This document shows positions 48,059 to 57,467 of a stretch of DNA of 64,000 nucleotides, one piece after another. Under the pieces are notes generated by a model. The model saw only the letters and a list, made by a program, of their open reading frames with translations, did not search any database and was not told the origin of the DNA. The number at the start of each line of letters is the position of its first letter. The first letter of the stretch is position 1. The translations under genes were made by a program, and so were the position numbers. Location: the NCBI GenBank assembly GCA_965284565.1, contig OZ260100.1, positions 1,612,001-1,676,000 of the forward strand, read 5' to 3'. Source of the DNA: BRH-c54 sp965284565. GTDB taxonomy: Bacteria; Bacteroidota; Bacteroidia; Flavobacteriales_E; Vicingaceae.

Positions 48059-49531
48059 GTGGTATTAAAAAATTATAAAATAAAATTAATTGTTCTTTCT
48101 GCAATTGTATTTTTATTCGTTAGTGCCAATAAAACAATGGCACAAAATTTAAAAGCCTATTTTACTTACTGTACTTTTTATTCTCCAGAAAATGGTCCTT
48201 ATATAGAAACTTATCTTTCGGTAGAAGGTAGTTCTATTAATTACCTAAAAAATGAAAATGATAAATTTCAAGGGACAATAGAAATAACCTATTTATTTAA
48301 ACAAGGAGAAGAAATTAAAAAATTCAAAAAATATAATTTACTTAGTCCTGAAAATGAAGATACGCTGATACTTGCTAACTTTATAGATCAACAAAGAATT
48401 TCTATTCCTAATGGCAGTTACGAGTTTGAAATAAATATTAGAGATATTAATAGCACATTAACACCTTTTAAGTCTACACAAGTACTAAATGTGAATTATA
48501 ATGATAAGAAAATGAATATTTCGGATGTTGAGTTTATTGAATCCTTGTCAAAAACTACCACTAAATCTATTATTTCTAAAAGTGGATATGATATTTTGCC
48601 TTATACCTCAGATTTTTTTCCTGAAGACGTTGAAAAAATAGCTTTTTATGCAGAGATATATAATGCAGATAAAATGTTAGGAGCAGACGAAAGTTATTTG
48701 GTAACTTATTCCATAGAGTCTTACGAAACAAATACTGTGGTTGGAAATCTTAAAGGATTTGTAAGAGAATCAGCTAAACCTGTAAACATTATATTAAAAT
48801 CTTTCAATATTGTTAACTTGGCCTCGGGTAATTATAATTTGGTAATTGAAGCTAGAGATAAATCTAATGAATTAATGTTGCAGAAAAAAGTTTTCTTTCA
48901 GAGAAGTAATCCTGCATTAGTGCCAGATATCGCTAATGTTGATTTTGAAAGTACTTTTGTTATAGATATGGATGCTGAACAACTTACAGAATATATAAGA
49001 AGTATAGAGCCAATTTCTACAGCAATAGAGTTAAATTATGCTAGGAACCAGTTAAAGGGGAAAGACAAAGAGTTAATGCAAAAATATTTTTATAATTTTT
49101 GGTTTACTCGTGATGCTAATAACCCAAAAGAAGCATGGGAAAAATATAAAAAAGAAGTTGAGGTTGTAAATAAACAGTTTAGCACGGCCATTAAGAAAGG
49201 TTATGAAACTGACAGAGGTAGGGTGTATTTAAAACATGGTAAACCAAATACCATTGTAGAGCAGAAAAACGAACCAAGTGCTTACCCTTATGAAATATGG
49301 CATTATTATAAAGTTCAAAATTTTAGTAATATTCGTTTTGTGTTTTATAATCCTGATTTAGTAAGCAATGATTTTCCAATATTACATTCTAACTTGCCAG
49401 GTGAATTAAATAATCCTCAATGGAAGGTTCAGTTACATAAAAGAACCAACCAGCCTATAGATATGGAGCAACAAAATAATAATGAGCATTGGGGTGGAAG
49501 AGCTGATGATTTTTATAATAATCCACGATAA
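48059..49531 (+). CDS. GWxTD domain-containing secreted protein
   Basis: A 490-residue protein of the GWxTD family (TIGR04514), widespread in Bacteroidota and of unknown function. The start is GTG at 48059, giving the signal peptide KLIVLSAIVFLFVSANKTMA. The first 300 residues are beta-rich. The GWxTD domain (about 330-480) contains YNFWFTRDANNPKEAWEKYK, RGRVYLKHGKPNTIVEQKNE and YPYEIWHYYKVQNFSNIRFV; the W-T/R-D motif appears here as FWFTRD. The next gene, a glycosyltransferase, starts 3 bases later, so the two are co-transcribed. A TATTTTTG element stands at 47962-47969, 89 bases upstream. Confidence 0.85.
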   Translation: MVLKNYKIKLIVLSAIVFLFVSANKTMAQNLKAYFTYCTFYSPENGPYIETYLSVEGSSINYLKNENDKFQGTIEITYLFKQGEEIKKFKKYNLLSPENEDTLILANFIDQQRISIPNGSYEFEINIRDINSTLTPFKSTQVLNVNYNDKKMNISDVEFIESLSKTTTKSIISKSGYDILPYTSDFFPEDVEKIAFYAEIYNADKMLGADESYLVTYSIESYETNTVVGNLKGFVRESAKPVNIILKSFNIVNLASGNYNLVIEARDKSNELMLQKKVFFQRSNPALVPDIANVDFESTFVIDMDAEQLTEYIRSIEPISTAIELNYARNQLKGKDKELMQKYFYNFWFTRDANNPKEAWEKYKKEVEVVNKQFSTAIKKGYETDRGRVYLKHGKPNTIVEQKNEPSAYPYEIWHYYKVQNFSNIRFVFYNPDLVSNDFPILHSNLPGELNNPQWKVQLHKRTNQPIDMEQQNNNEHWGGRADDFYNNPR

Positions 49532-49534
49532 TAA

Positions 49535-50539
49535 ATGTCTTTGAATTCAGTAGCTGTTGTAATTTTAAATTGGAATGGAAAACATTTTTTAGAAAAGTTT
49601 CTACCAAGCTTAATAGAACACACTTCTTTTGCTGAACTTGTTGTTGCTGATAATTGCTCCACAGATGATTCACTGTCTTTTTTAAAGGAAAATTTCCCAC
49701 AAATACAAGTAATAGAACTTGCCGAAAACTACGGGTTCGCTAAAGGTTATAACGAGGCCTTGAAGCAAGTTGATTCGGATGTTTACGTGTTGCTTAATTC
49801 GGATGTTGAGGTAACGGAAAATTGGCTTCAACCATGTTTAGAAGTATTAAAAAATAATAATGATATTGCTGCATGTCAGCCAAAAATTAAAGCGTATCAT
49901 CAAAAAACACATTTTGAATATGCTGGAGCAGCAGGAGGCTTTATGGATAAATATGGTTATCCTTTTTGTAGAGGAAGAATTTTTGAGGTTTTAGAAGAAG
50001 ATAAAGGTCAGTATAATGATGAAATAGAAATCTTTTGGGCAACAGGAGCTTGTTTGGTTGTCAGGGCAGATGTTTATCATCAACTTAGCGGCTTAGATTC
50101 ATTTTTCTTTGCACACATGGAAGAAATTGATCTTTGCTGGAGAATACAAAATATAGGAAAGAAAATTAAGTACGTGCCTCAATCTACTGTTTTTCATGTT
50201 GGAGGAGGAACGTTGCATAAGTCAAAGCCACAAAAAACTTTCTTAAACTTTAGAAATAACCTGATAATGCTCTACAAAAATTTGCCACAAGGTAAAAAAA
50301 TGGGAGTTTTATTAGGACGACTTTTTTTAGATGGTTTAGCAGGTATTAAATTCCTTACAGAAGGTGAAATAAATCATTTTGCTGCCATTATTAAGGCTCA
50401 CCTTGCTTTTTATACTTATATATTTAAAAACACAGAGAAACCGATTAAAAGCAACAAGATTCCAAATACTATTTACCCTAAAAGCATTCTCTATCATTAC
50501 TTTGTGAAGAAAGAAAAAAAATATTCTGACCTAAGTTAA
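49535..50539 (+). CDS. GT2-family glycosyltransferase (rhamnosyltransferase-like)
   Basis: A 334-residue GT-A fold enzyme, expected to act on a nucleotide-sugar donor at the inner membrane for envelope glycan synthesis. It begins SVAVVILNWNGKHFLEKFLP with VVADNCSTDDSL. The DxD-like metal site is in VLLNSDVEVTENW. The acceptor region WATGACLVVRADVYHQLSGL and FFAHMEEIDLCWRIQNIGKK (ED/E-D catalytic acid) is standard for the WbbL-like group. A C-terminal hydrophobic stretch may associate it with the membrane. It is the second gene after the GWxTD protein. Confidence 0.92.
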   Translation: MSLNSVAVVILNWNGKHFLEKFLPSLIEHTSFAELVVADNCSTDDSLSFLKENFPQIQVIELAENYGFAKGYNEALKQVDSDVYVLLNSDVEVTENWLQPCLEVLKNNNDIAACQPKIKAYHQKTHFEYAGAAGGFMDKYGYPFCRGRIFEVLEEDKGQYNDEIEIFWATGACLVVRADVYHQLSGLDSFFFAHMEEIDLCWRIQNIGKKIKYVPQSTVFHVGGGTLHKSKPQKTFLNFRNNLIMLYKNLPQGKKMGVLLGRLFLDGLAGIKFLTEGEINHFAAIIKAHLAFYTYIFKNTEKPIKSNKIPNTIYPKSILYHYFVKKEKKYSDLS

Positions 50540-50637
50540 TTATTGTTAAATAAAATCGTTATTATTAGGAATTTCCAAAAAAAAGTGTAATTTAGATTAT
50601 AATAAATTTAAGAACACACTATTTTAATATATATACG

Positions 50638-50835
50638 ATGGGAAGACCAGCAACAAAACCTACCAAACTAAAAGACGGATTTTATTTAGAAATAAGAAAT
50701 AAAGGTGCTAAATCCGGAATCAAAATTAGAAGAGACTCAAAAGAAGCAATGCTATCTGCAATCAAAGAATACGAGAGAGTTAAAGATGTAGTTGTTTTAG
50801 GAGAATCTAAAAATGGTAAACTAAAGGCGGTTTAA
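50638..50835 (+). CDS. Small basic conserved protein, 65 residues
   Basis: A short gene with an intact frame. The protein starts MGRPATKPTKLKDGFYLEIR and continues with NKGAKSGIKIRRDSKEAML. It ends with a helix (EAMLSAIKEYERVKDV) and a beta tail (VVVLGESKNGKLKAV). It is basic at the N-terminus and could bind nucleic acid, but I do not assign a function. I recall closely similar short proteins across Bacteroidota, which argues that it is a real gene. A TAATTTAG element (50588-50595) may be its promoter. It is convergent with dacB, with only 4 bases between the stop codons. Confidence 0.75.
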   Translation: MGRPATKPTKLKDGFYLEIRNKGAKSGIKIRRDSKEAMLSAIKEYERVKDVVVLGESKNGKLKAV

Positions 50836-50839
50836 TAAA

Positions 50840-52270
50840 CTACTCGTTTACTAAACTTACCATAATTTTTTCTAACATTTTTTTCATTTCATAAGCGGAA
50901 CAATTGTAGTTATTCACGATTATGGCAAATGCTATTTTTTTATTACTGTTTGTTGTAACATATCCTGAGTAGCTTCTCACATTTGTCATGTACCCGCTTT
51001 TACCGTAAATTTTACCTTCGGCAGTAGTTCCCTTGGCAATACTCGAGAGTGTGCCGGATTTTCCTGCTATAGATAAAGAATTGTAAAATACTTCTTTATG
51101 TTGGCTTTTATCCATTTCAGATAGAATAGCAACCAGCTGTTTTGTAGTTATAGTGTTAAATCTAGAAAGTCCACTGCCATCGTAAATATACATGCCATCG
51201 GTATCAATTCCTTTTTCTTTCCAAAAACTAATTAATGCTTCTGCTCCTGCGGTTGAAGTGCCTTCTTTTTTAATGGTTAAACCAATATGGTTGAGTAAAT
51301 GTTCGGCATACAGATTTATGCTGTACAAATTGGTTTGCTGAATCAATGAAGCAAGCGTTGGCGATTGAGTTGAAGTGATTGCTACGGTAGTATTCTCAAT
51401 AAAATTATCAGCTAATAACCTTTTAGTTGTTGGGTGATAAGCTATTTTAGTCCCTAATATTTTTAAAACACTATCTAATTCATAAGCACATAAGTATGCT
51501 GGGTCAGGAATAGAGCCTTTAACTTTAAATTCATTTCTGTTGTTGGGTATTTCTCCAGAAATATATCTGTTGTATTGAAAAGGTCCTCCATAAATAAAAG
51601 ACAAATCTCTACTAGTTGAAGTTCCTAAAACATTATTGCTAATACTTAAAAAAGGAATGTGAGGACTAACTCCACTAATGGTAGTTTTTTGAGCTTTATT
51701 TTGTGATGAAAGAGTTAAGGTGTAGAAATTCTCATAAATGCTTAATCCGTTTGCTCCTGCACCAAAATAATTACCTAGATCTTGCCAAATCCATGTAGGA
51801 GGGACTTCGTTATCAAAAATACTGGCATCGGCAATAATTTTTCCATTAATGGAATCTATACTTAATTTTTTGATTTCAGCAGCCCAGTTGTTCATAAAGT
51901 CACCGTAATAAGAACGATATCTGTGCGAACCAAGAGAAGGGTCTCCGCCACCATTGATGATGATGTCACCATTTAAAACACCATTTTCTATTTTTCCTGA
52001 ATAGCTAATAGTGGTAGTAAATCTGTGGTTTTCTCCTAAAATTTCTAGAGCAGTAGCGGTAGTAATTAATTTTAAAGAAGAAGCAGGAATTAGAGCTAAA
52101 TCACCATTGTGGTTGATAATAGCTTTGTTGTCGGTTAAATTGTAAGCATAAAAGCCAATAGAGGCATTTTTTAAAGTTTTGTGTTGCAAAAACTCAGTAA
52201 AAACTTTTGGGGTTTGTCCATTTAAGAACAAAAAACTAACAAGAGTAATTGATGTTAAGAAGCCTTTCAT
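50840..52270 (-). CDS. dacB: D-alanyl-D-alanine carboxypeptidase/endopeptidase (PBP4, peptidase S13)
   Basis: A 476-residue periplasmic penicillin-binding protein that trims or cleaves D-Ala cross-links in peptidoglycan. The signal peptide is MKGFLTSITLVSFLFLNGQ. The active-site motifs are in order: SxxK in PASSLKLITT (about residues 61-64), SxN in YSINLYAEHL (about 317), and KSG (in place of KTG) in AGKSGTLSSIA (about 410). The inserted domain typical of PBP4, with INGGGDPSLGSHRYRSYYGD, is present between the first two. Runs leftwards, convergent with the 65-residue gene. The region upstream holds an AT-rich CAAA-containing tract. Confidence 0.94.
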   Translation of the reverse strand: MKGFLTSITLVSFLFLNGQTPKVFTEFLQHKTLKNASIGFYAYNLTDNKAIINHNGDLALIPASSLKLITTATALEILGENHRFTTTISYSGKIENGVLNGDIIINGGGDPSLGSHRYRSYYGDFMNNWAAEIKKLSIDSINGKIIADASIFDNEVPPTWIWQDLGNYFGAGANGLSIYENFYTLTLSSQNKAQKTTISGVSPHIPFLSISNNVLGTSTSRDLSFIYGGPFQYNRYISGEIPNNRNEFKVKGSIPDPAYLCAYELDSVLKILGTKIAYHPTTKRLLADNFIENTTVAITSTQSPTLASLIQQTNLYSINLYAEHLLNHIGLTIKKEGTSTAGAEALISFWKEKGIDTDGMYIYDGSGLSRFNTITTKQLVAILSEMDKSQHKEVFYNSLSIAGKSGTLSSIAKGTTAEGKIYGKSGYMTNVRSYSGYVTTNSNKKIAFAIIVNNYNCSAYEMKKMLEKIMVSLVNE

Positions 52271-52324
52271 TTGTAATGTTAGTTTATTGGTTATAATTTC
52301 AAATATTCAATTTCAAACTTCAAA

Positions 52325-52807
52325 CTAATTCTGCCTAGGTTTGGTAGAATACTCATAAGCGAGTCTTAGCTGAACATATCTTTTTTCATCAATTATGCCA
52401 CAACCAGAGTTGAGCATTTCAAAAATGGTAGTTTCTCTTTCTTTCTCGTATTTTTTTGAAGTCATAAAAATGGAAAGTGGCGTGGTGGAAAGTTCATCGG
52501 GAGTTAAACTCAAAAAATCAATTCCTGTTTCTTGTGTGCTTATACCAATTAGTTCAATTTCATCCTCTTTACAATGGTAAGCTTTAATTCCTTCAGAAGT
52601 AGCAATTTCTAAAAAATGTATTCTTTTAAGCGACTTTTCTATCACTAAATTGCTAAACATAATTACTAATTCACCAACTTTTTCACTTTTTTCAGCATTC
52701 AACTTTCTCCATTCTTCATCATAAATTTCATTAACAATTAAAAATTGCTTGAACTCTTGTTCTAGTTCTTTAAGTTCATCATCTTTTAATAGTCGGTACT
52801 TTAGCAT
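52325..52807 (-). CDS. Conserved Bacteroidota protein of unknown function (DUF6495-like)
   Basis: A 160-residue soluble, acidic protein starting MLKYRLLKDDELKELEQEFK. The middle has LVIMFSNLVIEKSLKRIHFL and a C-terminal FEMLNSGCGIIDEKRYVQLR. The order and the start resemble the family I know as DUF6495, but I cannot confirm it. It lacks a signal peptide. It lies between dacB (54 bases downstream) and a terminator plus the next minus-strand gene, and it may be transcribed with dacB. Confidence 0.72.
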   Translation of the reverse strand: MLKYRLLKDDELKELEQEFKQFLIVNEIYDEEWRKLNAEKSEKVGELVIMFSNLVIEKSLKRIHFLEIATSEGIKAYHCKEDEIELIGISTQETGIDFLSLTPDELSTTPLSIFMTSKKYEKERETTIFEMLNSGCGIIDEKRYVQLRLAYEYSTKPRQN

Positions 52808-52821
52808 TGTTCTGTAAAAAT

Positions 52822-52862
52822 AAAAAAGCTGTCTTGATGTTTAGTTCAAGACAGCTTAAATT
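52822..52862 (-). terminator. Rho-independent terminator after the 196-residue protein gene
   Basis: A perfect 12-bp stem AAGCTGTCTTGA (52826-52837) / TCAAGACAGCTT (52846-52857) with an 8-base loop. On the minus strand it is followed by a T run. It ends the transcript of the gene at 52866-53456 and insulates the DUF6495-like gene. Confidence 0.88.
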
Positions 52863-52865
52863 TTT

Positions 52866-53456
52866 TTAATTATTGTTACTATTTGCTGGACCTAATTCTT
52901 TAACCTCAATATCTTTTAAATCTTTATCAGTAATTTTTTCATCTAAAAACTGATTGTTGGGATAGCTATTATTAAGCTCATCTATGAGTTCTCCATCAGG
53001 AATGCCATTTCCGAAAAGTTCTTGTTCTTCCATGGTGTAATCCCATTTTTCGTAATCATAGTTTTTGTTTAATCGTAAAGATCTAAAAGCTAAGGTTCTT
53101 GCCATTCGGCTATGGTGAATAGCTCTGAAATTTTTGTTTTCACTCATTAATTTTTTAGCTATTTTTTGATGATGAACAGCTTTAGACAAATCTCCAGTAT
53201 ATACTTTTTTATCTTTAACAGTAGTAAATGCAGCTGTTATTGCTTGGTTGGTTTTGTTTAAGACTTTTGAAGCATCGACATTGCTTACATTGGCATTTTG
53301 TTTTTCTGCTATTTTTTCTTTAAGTACTTCTTTGTTTACTTTTATTTTAGCTTTTTGTTGAGCAAAGCTATTATTGATTGTTCCTAAAAGTAAAATGGAG
53401 AAAAATAATGTTCCAAATATTTTTTTTTTTGTTGTCATAGTAAATTGTTTTTTCAT
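52866..53456 (-). CDS. Secreted protein of unknown function
   Basis: A 196-residue protein, or 190 residues if translation starts at 53438 (MTTKKKIFGTLFFSILLLGT). A signal peptide ends NNSFAQ. The mature protein is lysine-rich and mostly helical. It includes TKVLNKTNQAITAAFTTV-type and HHQKIAKKLMSENKNFRAIH segments with repeated HH and Arg residues, and an acidic end (DKDLKDIEVKELGPAN). I recognise no domain. A TAAGTTTG element upstream and the strong terminator downstream make it a single-gene unit. Confidence 0.72.
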   Translation of the reverse strand: MKKQFTMTTKKKIFGTLFFSILLLGTINNSFAQQKAKIKVNKEVLKEKIAEKQNANVSNVDASKVLNKTNQAITAAFTTVKDKKVYTGDLSKAVHHQKIAKKLMSENKNFRAIHHSRMARTLAFRSLRLNKNYDYEKWDYTMEEQELFGNGIPDGELIDELNNSYPNNQFLDEKITDKDLKDIEVKELGPANSNNN

Positions 53457-53514
53457 GGTTGTTTTCTCAATTTTTATACCACGATATAAAATTAAATAAT
53501 TGGTGTAAATATAG

Positions 53515-53522
53515 CAAACTTA
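53515..53522 (-). promoter_or_regulatory. -7 element of the 196-residue secreted protein gene
   Basis: On the minus strand TAAGTTTG matches TAnnTTTG. It lies 59 bases upstream of the start at 53456 and sits in a short inverted repeat GCAAA-CTTAT-TTTGC (53514-53528), which might be an operator. No clear -33 box. Confidence 0.35.
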
Positions 53523-53593
53523 TTTTGCAGTTTATCGCTAATAGATTGCTTTGATATAGTTAATTTTACTTCTCACAAAATTCTTTTTTATAG

Positions 53594-55240
53594 ATGCAGC
53601 ATAAAATAAAAATTCTTTTTCTTTTCATAGTATTTTCTTTAATGGCTTGTAGAGAAAATACTCAGGTAGATTTAATTGTTAGAAATGGCACTATTTATAC
53701 GGTAAATGATATGTTTGAAATTACTCAGGCTATGGCAATTAAAGATGGTAAGATTGTAGCGATAGGACCTGAAAATGAAATTTTAAATAAATATTATGCA
53801 ACTGAAGTTATTGATGCAGAAAAAAAAGCTATTTATCCTGGCTTTATTGATGCTCATTGTCATTTTGTTGGATATGCTAAAAATTTGTTAGAAGTAAATT
53901 TAATTGGTTCTAATTCTTTTAAAGAAGTGATAGAAAGACTTCAGGAGTTTGTAGCCAACAATGAAACGCCTAAAGGTAGTTGGATAATAGGAAGAGGTTG
54001 GAATGAAAATTTTTGGCAAGATAAAAAAATGCCTACTAAAGAAAAGTTAGATGAATTTTTTTCTGATAATCCTGTTTTTCTGTCAAGAGTTGATGGCCAC
54101 GCAGCTTTGGTTAACCAAAAAGCAATGGACTTAACAGGAATAAAAACAAACACAAAAATTGAAGGTGGTAGAATAGAAGCAATAAACGGAAAACTTACAG
54201 GAATTTTAATTGACAACGCGAAAATGCATGTGCAAAATCAATTGCCAGCATATACTAAAGCTCAAATAGAAAAAGCGTTGTTGGCAGCTGAAAAATATCT
54301 TTTTGAAGTTGGTTTAACAACTGTTGATGATGCCGGTCTAGAAAAATCTGATATTGAGTTGATTGATGAGTTGCAACAAGCCAATAAGCTTCAAATTAAA
54401 GTGTATGCTATGGTAAGTGCAACACCCGAATTACTGGAATATTATTTAGAAAAAGGCACATACAAAACGCCTAAACTAAATGTTTCTTCTTTTAAGTTCT
54501 ATGCTGATGGCTCTTTAGGGTCAGAAAGTGCTTGCTTGTTAAAAGACTATCACACATCTAAAAATAATAAAGGATTGATTTTACATGATATTGAATTTTA
54601 TAAAAAATATGCACCAATGCTGGCAGAAAAAGGTTTTCAGATGAATACACATGCCATAGGGGATTCTGCTACTAGAATGATGCTGAATATTTATGAGCAA
54701 GCGTTAAAAACTACCAATGATAAAAGATGGCGAATAGAACATGCTCAAGTGGTTCATCCAGAAGATTTAGAAAAGTTCAGAAAGCTAACTATAATATCTT
54801 CTGTTCAGCCAACACATGCAATGTCTGATATGGAATGGGCAGCAGAAAAATTAGGTAATGACAGAATGAAAACAGCTTATGCTTATAAAGATTTATTAAA
54901 CCAATTGGGTATGATAGCGTTGGGAACTGATTTTCCTGTGGAAGACATTAATCCGTTATATACTTTTTATAGTGCTACTATCCGAAAAAACTTAGAAGGA
55001 AAACCTGAACAAGGCTTAATGATGGAAAATGCACTGAGCAAAGAAGAAGCGCTAAAAGGAATGACCATTTGGGCTGCCATATCCAATTTTGAAGAAGAAG
55101 AAAAAGGTAGTTTGGAAGTTGGCAAAAGTGCCGATTTTATTATCACCAATAGAGATATTATGAAAGTTGATGAAGAAGAACTTCTTAAAACTAAAGTAGA
55201 AAAAACTTTTATAGATGGAAAAATGGTTTTCGGAAATTGA
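53594..55240 (+). CDS. Amidohydrolase-family lipoprotein (YtcJ-like)
   Basis: A 548-residue metal-dependent hydrolase of the amidohydrolase superfamily (amidohydro_3), predicted to be a lipoprotein (IFLFLFIVFSLMAC-like signal, cysteine at about residue 19). Metal ligands appear in order: the HxH of GFIDAHCHFVG, the carboxylated-lysine or equivalent region KFYADGSLGSES, the histidine of MNTHAIGDSATR, the histidine in RIEHAQVVHPEDL, and the aspartate of ALGTDFPVEDINP. The N-terminal small beta domain holds IVRNGTIYTVNDMFEITQAM. The substrate is unknown. Convergent with the helicase gene, with 8 bases between stops. Confidence 0.88.
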   Translation: MQHKIKILFLFIVFSLMACRENTQVDLIVRNGTIYTVNDMFEITQAMAIKDGKIVAIGPENEILNKYYATEVIDAEKKAIYPGFIDAHCHFVGYAKNLLEVNLIGSNSFKEVIERLQEFVANNETPKGSWIIGRGWNENFWQDKKMPTKEKLDEFFSDNPVFLSRVDGHAALVNQKAMDLTGIKTNTKIEGGRIEAINGKLTGILIDNAKMHVQNQLPAYTKAQIEKALLAAEKYLFEVGLTTVDDAGLEKSDIELIDELQQANKLQIKVYAMVSATPELLEYYLEKGTYKTPKLNVSSFKFYADGSLGSESACLLKDYHTSKNNKGLILHDIEFYKKYAPMLAEKGFQMNTHAIGDSATRMMLNIYEQALKTTNDKRWRIEHAQVVHPEDLEKFRKLTIISSVQPTHAMSDMEWAAEKLGNDRMKTAYAYKDLLNQLGMIALGTDFPVEDINPLYTFYSATIRKNLEGKPEQGLMMENALSKEEALKGMTIWAAISNFEEEEKGSLEVGKSADFIITNRDIMKVDEEELLKTKVEKTFIDGKMVFGN

Positions 55241-55248
55241 TTTTTTTC

Positions 55249-57453
55249 TTAACCCTTTCTTGCTAAAGCTGCTAAAACCATTTTTATATCATTATAAGAA
55301 ATACTGTTGTCCAATTGAGACTTGAGTTCATTTAGTCCAGAAATTTCTTTGCTCTTTTTGTACACCTTAGTAATAGTATCAATGGTTTTTTTAGGAAGTA
55401 AGGTTGCGATGTCAATCTCTCCTTCGCCAACATAATGAGCCAAATGTCCAATTATAGTACCTTCTACAAATCCTCTTTCTTTGGCAATTTCTTTTACATT
55501 TTTACCTGCTTTATATAAATCAAAACTCACTTTCTTGGTATCAACTTTTGGAGCTTTCTTTTCTACTTTTTTCAGTTTTTCAGTGCGTTTTTCAGCTTCT
55601 TCTTTAAATGTTAGTTTACTTTTATCAAATTCTTGATTATTAATTGCTGACTCTACTAGTGTTTTAGCTTTTTGTAATTGTTGAATTTGTTTAAAAAAGT
55701 AAGCTTCTAACTCTTTAAGTTCAGTAATGTATTTTTTTACTTTTGTTTTACTTTTTAAGTGTTTAATGTGTTCAAAAATAGACTCAGATTGGTTTTTTAA
55801 AAGCGGAATAAAATAATCATTAGCAGCATTTATTCTTTCAAATAAATATTGGTGGTCGTTGTTTTCAGAAATAATTTTCTTAAGCTGCCTTTTAAAACTT
55901 TCTGTTGGAGAAATTATTTCTTCTACTTTGTTTTGAAGTATTTTCGCCCATTCCAAATAGCTTTGTTTTGCAGAAAGATTTTCTGCTTTGGTATAACTCT
56001 CAGCATGAGCTTTTATTTGGTAAAGCAAATCTGATAAATCGTAACTATTTACCAAATAATTTAAGAAAAAATATTTCTCTTCAGTTTTTAAAATATTTTC
56101 TATGTCTTTTGTATCAGGTTTCGATTGACAAAATTGAGCTATATGTTGGTCAATAGATAAGCTATCTGTATTGAGGTTACTGGTCATTACCAAACCATCC
56201 AAACTTCTCAATCTTGAAAGAGCAACATAAACTTGCCCCTGAGCAAAAGCATTTCCAATGTCTATAATAGCTTTATCAAAAGTTAATCCCTGACTTTTAT
56301 GAACGGTTATTGCCCAAGCGAGTTTTAAAGGATATTGAATAAATTTTCCTACAATATTTCCTTCAATTTCGTTGTTGCTAGCATTGAGTTGGTATTTTAC
56401 ATTTTCCCAAGTATATTTTTCAACAATAATAAGGTCATCATCACTGGTTTTTACTTCAATATTGTCATCACTTAAATCTGTTATCACACCAATTTTACCA
56501 TTAAAAAATTGTTGTCTTCCGCTTGGGTCGTTTTTAATAAACATTACTTGAGCGCCTTTCTTTAGCTCTAAACTTTCATCGAGAGGGTAGTTGTAAGGGC
56601 TAAAATCGCCTTCTACATCTGCTTGAAAGTAATAAGATTCAGATTTTAATTTATCTAACTCTTCTCGGTTGTAGCTGTCGGCTTGTTTGTTATGAGTGGT
56701 TAGCCGTATAAATCCTTCATCAGGTTTTGGTTTAAAATTGGGTTGAAAATGTGTTTTTAGTGTTGTAATATCTTCTGGAGAAACCTTGTTGTCTCTTAAA
56801 TTATTAAGCAAGCCAATAAATTTAGTATCAGCCTGACGATAAATTTTTTCTAGCTCAATTTGGATAGGAGGAGAGTTGTTAAATGCTTGAGCATTAAAAA
56901 AATAAATTGACGAATAGTAGTTTTTTAACACATTCCATTCAAAATCTTTAATTACAGGTGGAAGCTGCATTAAATCTCCAATAAGCAACAGTTGAATTCC
57001 TCCAAAAGGAACGTTTCTTCTTCTTTTAATGCTTCTAAGCATGGTGTCAATAGCATCTAGTAAATCTGCTCTAAGCATACTCACTTCATCAATAATTAAT
57101 AATTCTAATTCTCTTATAAGTTTAATTTTATTTTTATTGAGTTTGGCATTTTTTAGCAAGGAAGCTGGTGTGTTTACTTGCTGATTTTCATTGAAGTAAT
57201 TGGTGCCTTTATCATCAGGAATGAAATAACCAAAAGGCAATTGAAACAAAGAGTGTAGCGTTACACCTCCTGCATTTATGGCGGCAATTCCAGTAGGAGC
57301 AGCAACAATTACTTTTTTGTGGGTATGTTGTACAATATGTTTTAGAAAAGTAGTTTTTCCTGTTCCTGCTTTTCCAGTAAGAAAAATATGCCGATTAGTG
57401 TGATTTATAAATTTTGAAGCAAAAGCCGTTAAGCTTGTTTGGTTGTAAGTCAT
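55249..57453 (-). CDS. PIF1-like/UvrD-like DNA helicase with C-terminal helix-turn-helix
   Basis: A 734-residue SF1 helicase. Walker A is in TGKAGTGKTTFLKHIV (about residues 28-43), motif Ia in AAPTGIAAINAGGVTLHSLF, and motif II in LLIIDEVSMLRADLLDA. RQADTKFIGLLNNLRD follows, and the C-terminal UvrD-like VHKSQGLTFDKAIIDIGNAF plus YVALSRLRSLDGLVMTS completes the motor. The last 90 residues are a helix-turn-helix domain (HTH_40 type: KAGKNVKEIAKERGFVEGTI). The central 450-620 region is coiled-coil rich. PIF1-type helicases unwind G-quadruplexes and R-loops; the target here is unknown. The lipoprotein gene lies 14 bases upstream. Confidence 0.87.
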   Translation of the reverse strand: MTYNQTSLTAFASKFINHTNRHIFLTGKAGTGKTTFLKHIVQHTHKKVIVAAPTGIAAINAGGVTLHSLFQLPFGYFIPDDKGTNYFNENQQVNTPASLLKNAKLNKNKIKLIRELELLIIDEVSMLRADLLDAIDTMLRSIKRRRNVPFGGIQLLLIGDLMQLPPVIKDFEWNVLKNYYSSIYFFNAQAFNNSPPIQIELEKIYRQADTKFIGLLNNLRDNKVSPEDITTLKTHFQPNFKPKPDEGFIRLTTHNKQADSYNREELDKLKSESYYFQADVEGDFSPYNYPLDESLELKKGAQVMFIKNDPSGRQQFFNGKIGVITDLSDDNIEVKTSDDDLIIVEKYTWENVKYQLNASNNEIEGNIVGKFIQYPLKLAWAITVHKSQGLTFDKAIIDIGNAFAQGQVYVALSRLRSLDGLVMTSNLNTDSLSIDQHIAQFCQSKPDTKDIENILKTEEKYFFLNYLVNSYDLSDLLYQIKAHAESYTKAENLSAKQSYLEWAKILQNKVEEIISPTESFKRQLKKIISENNDHQYLFERINAANDYFIPLLKNQSESIFEHIKHLKSKTKVKKYITELKELEAYFFKQIQQLQKAKTLVESAINNQEFDKSKLTFKEEAEKRTEKLKKVEKKAPKVDTKKVSFDLYKAGKNVKEIAKERGFVEGTIIGHLAHYVGEGEIDIATLLPKKTIDTITKVYKKSKEISGLNELKSQLDNSISYNDIKMVLAALARKG

Positions 57454-57467
57454 TATTTAAAAAGCAT

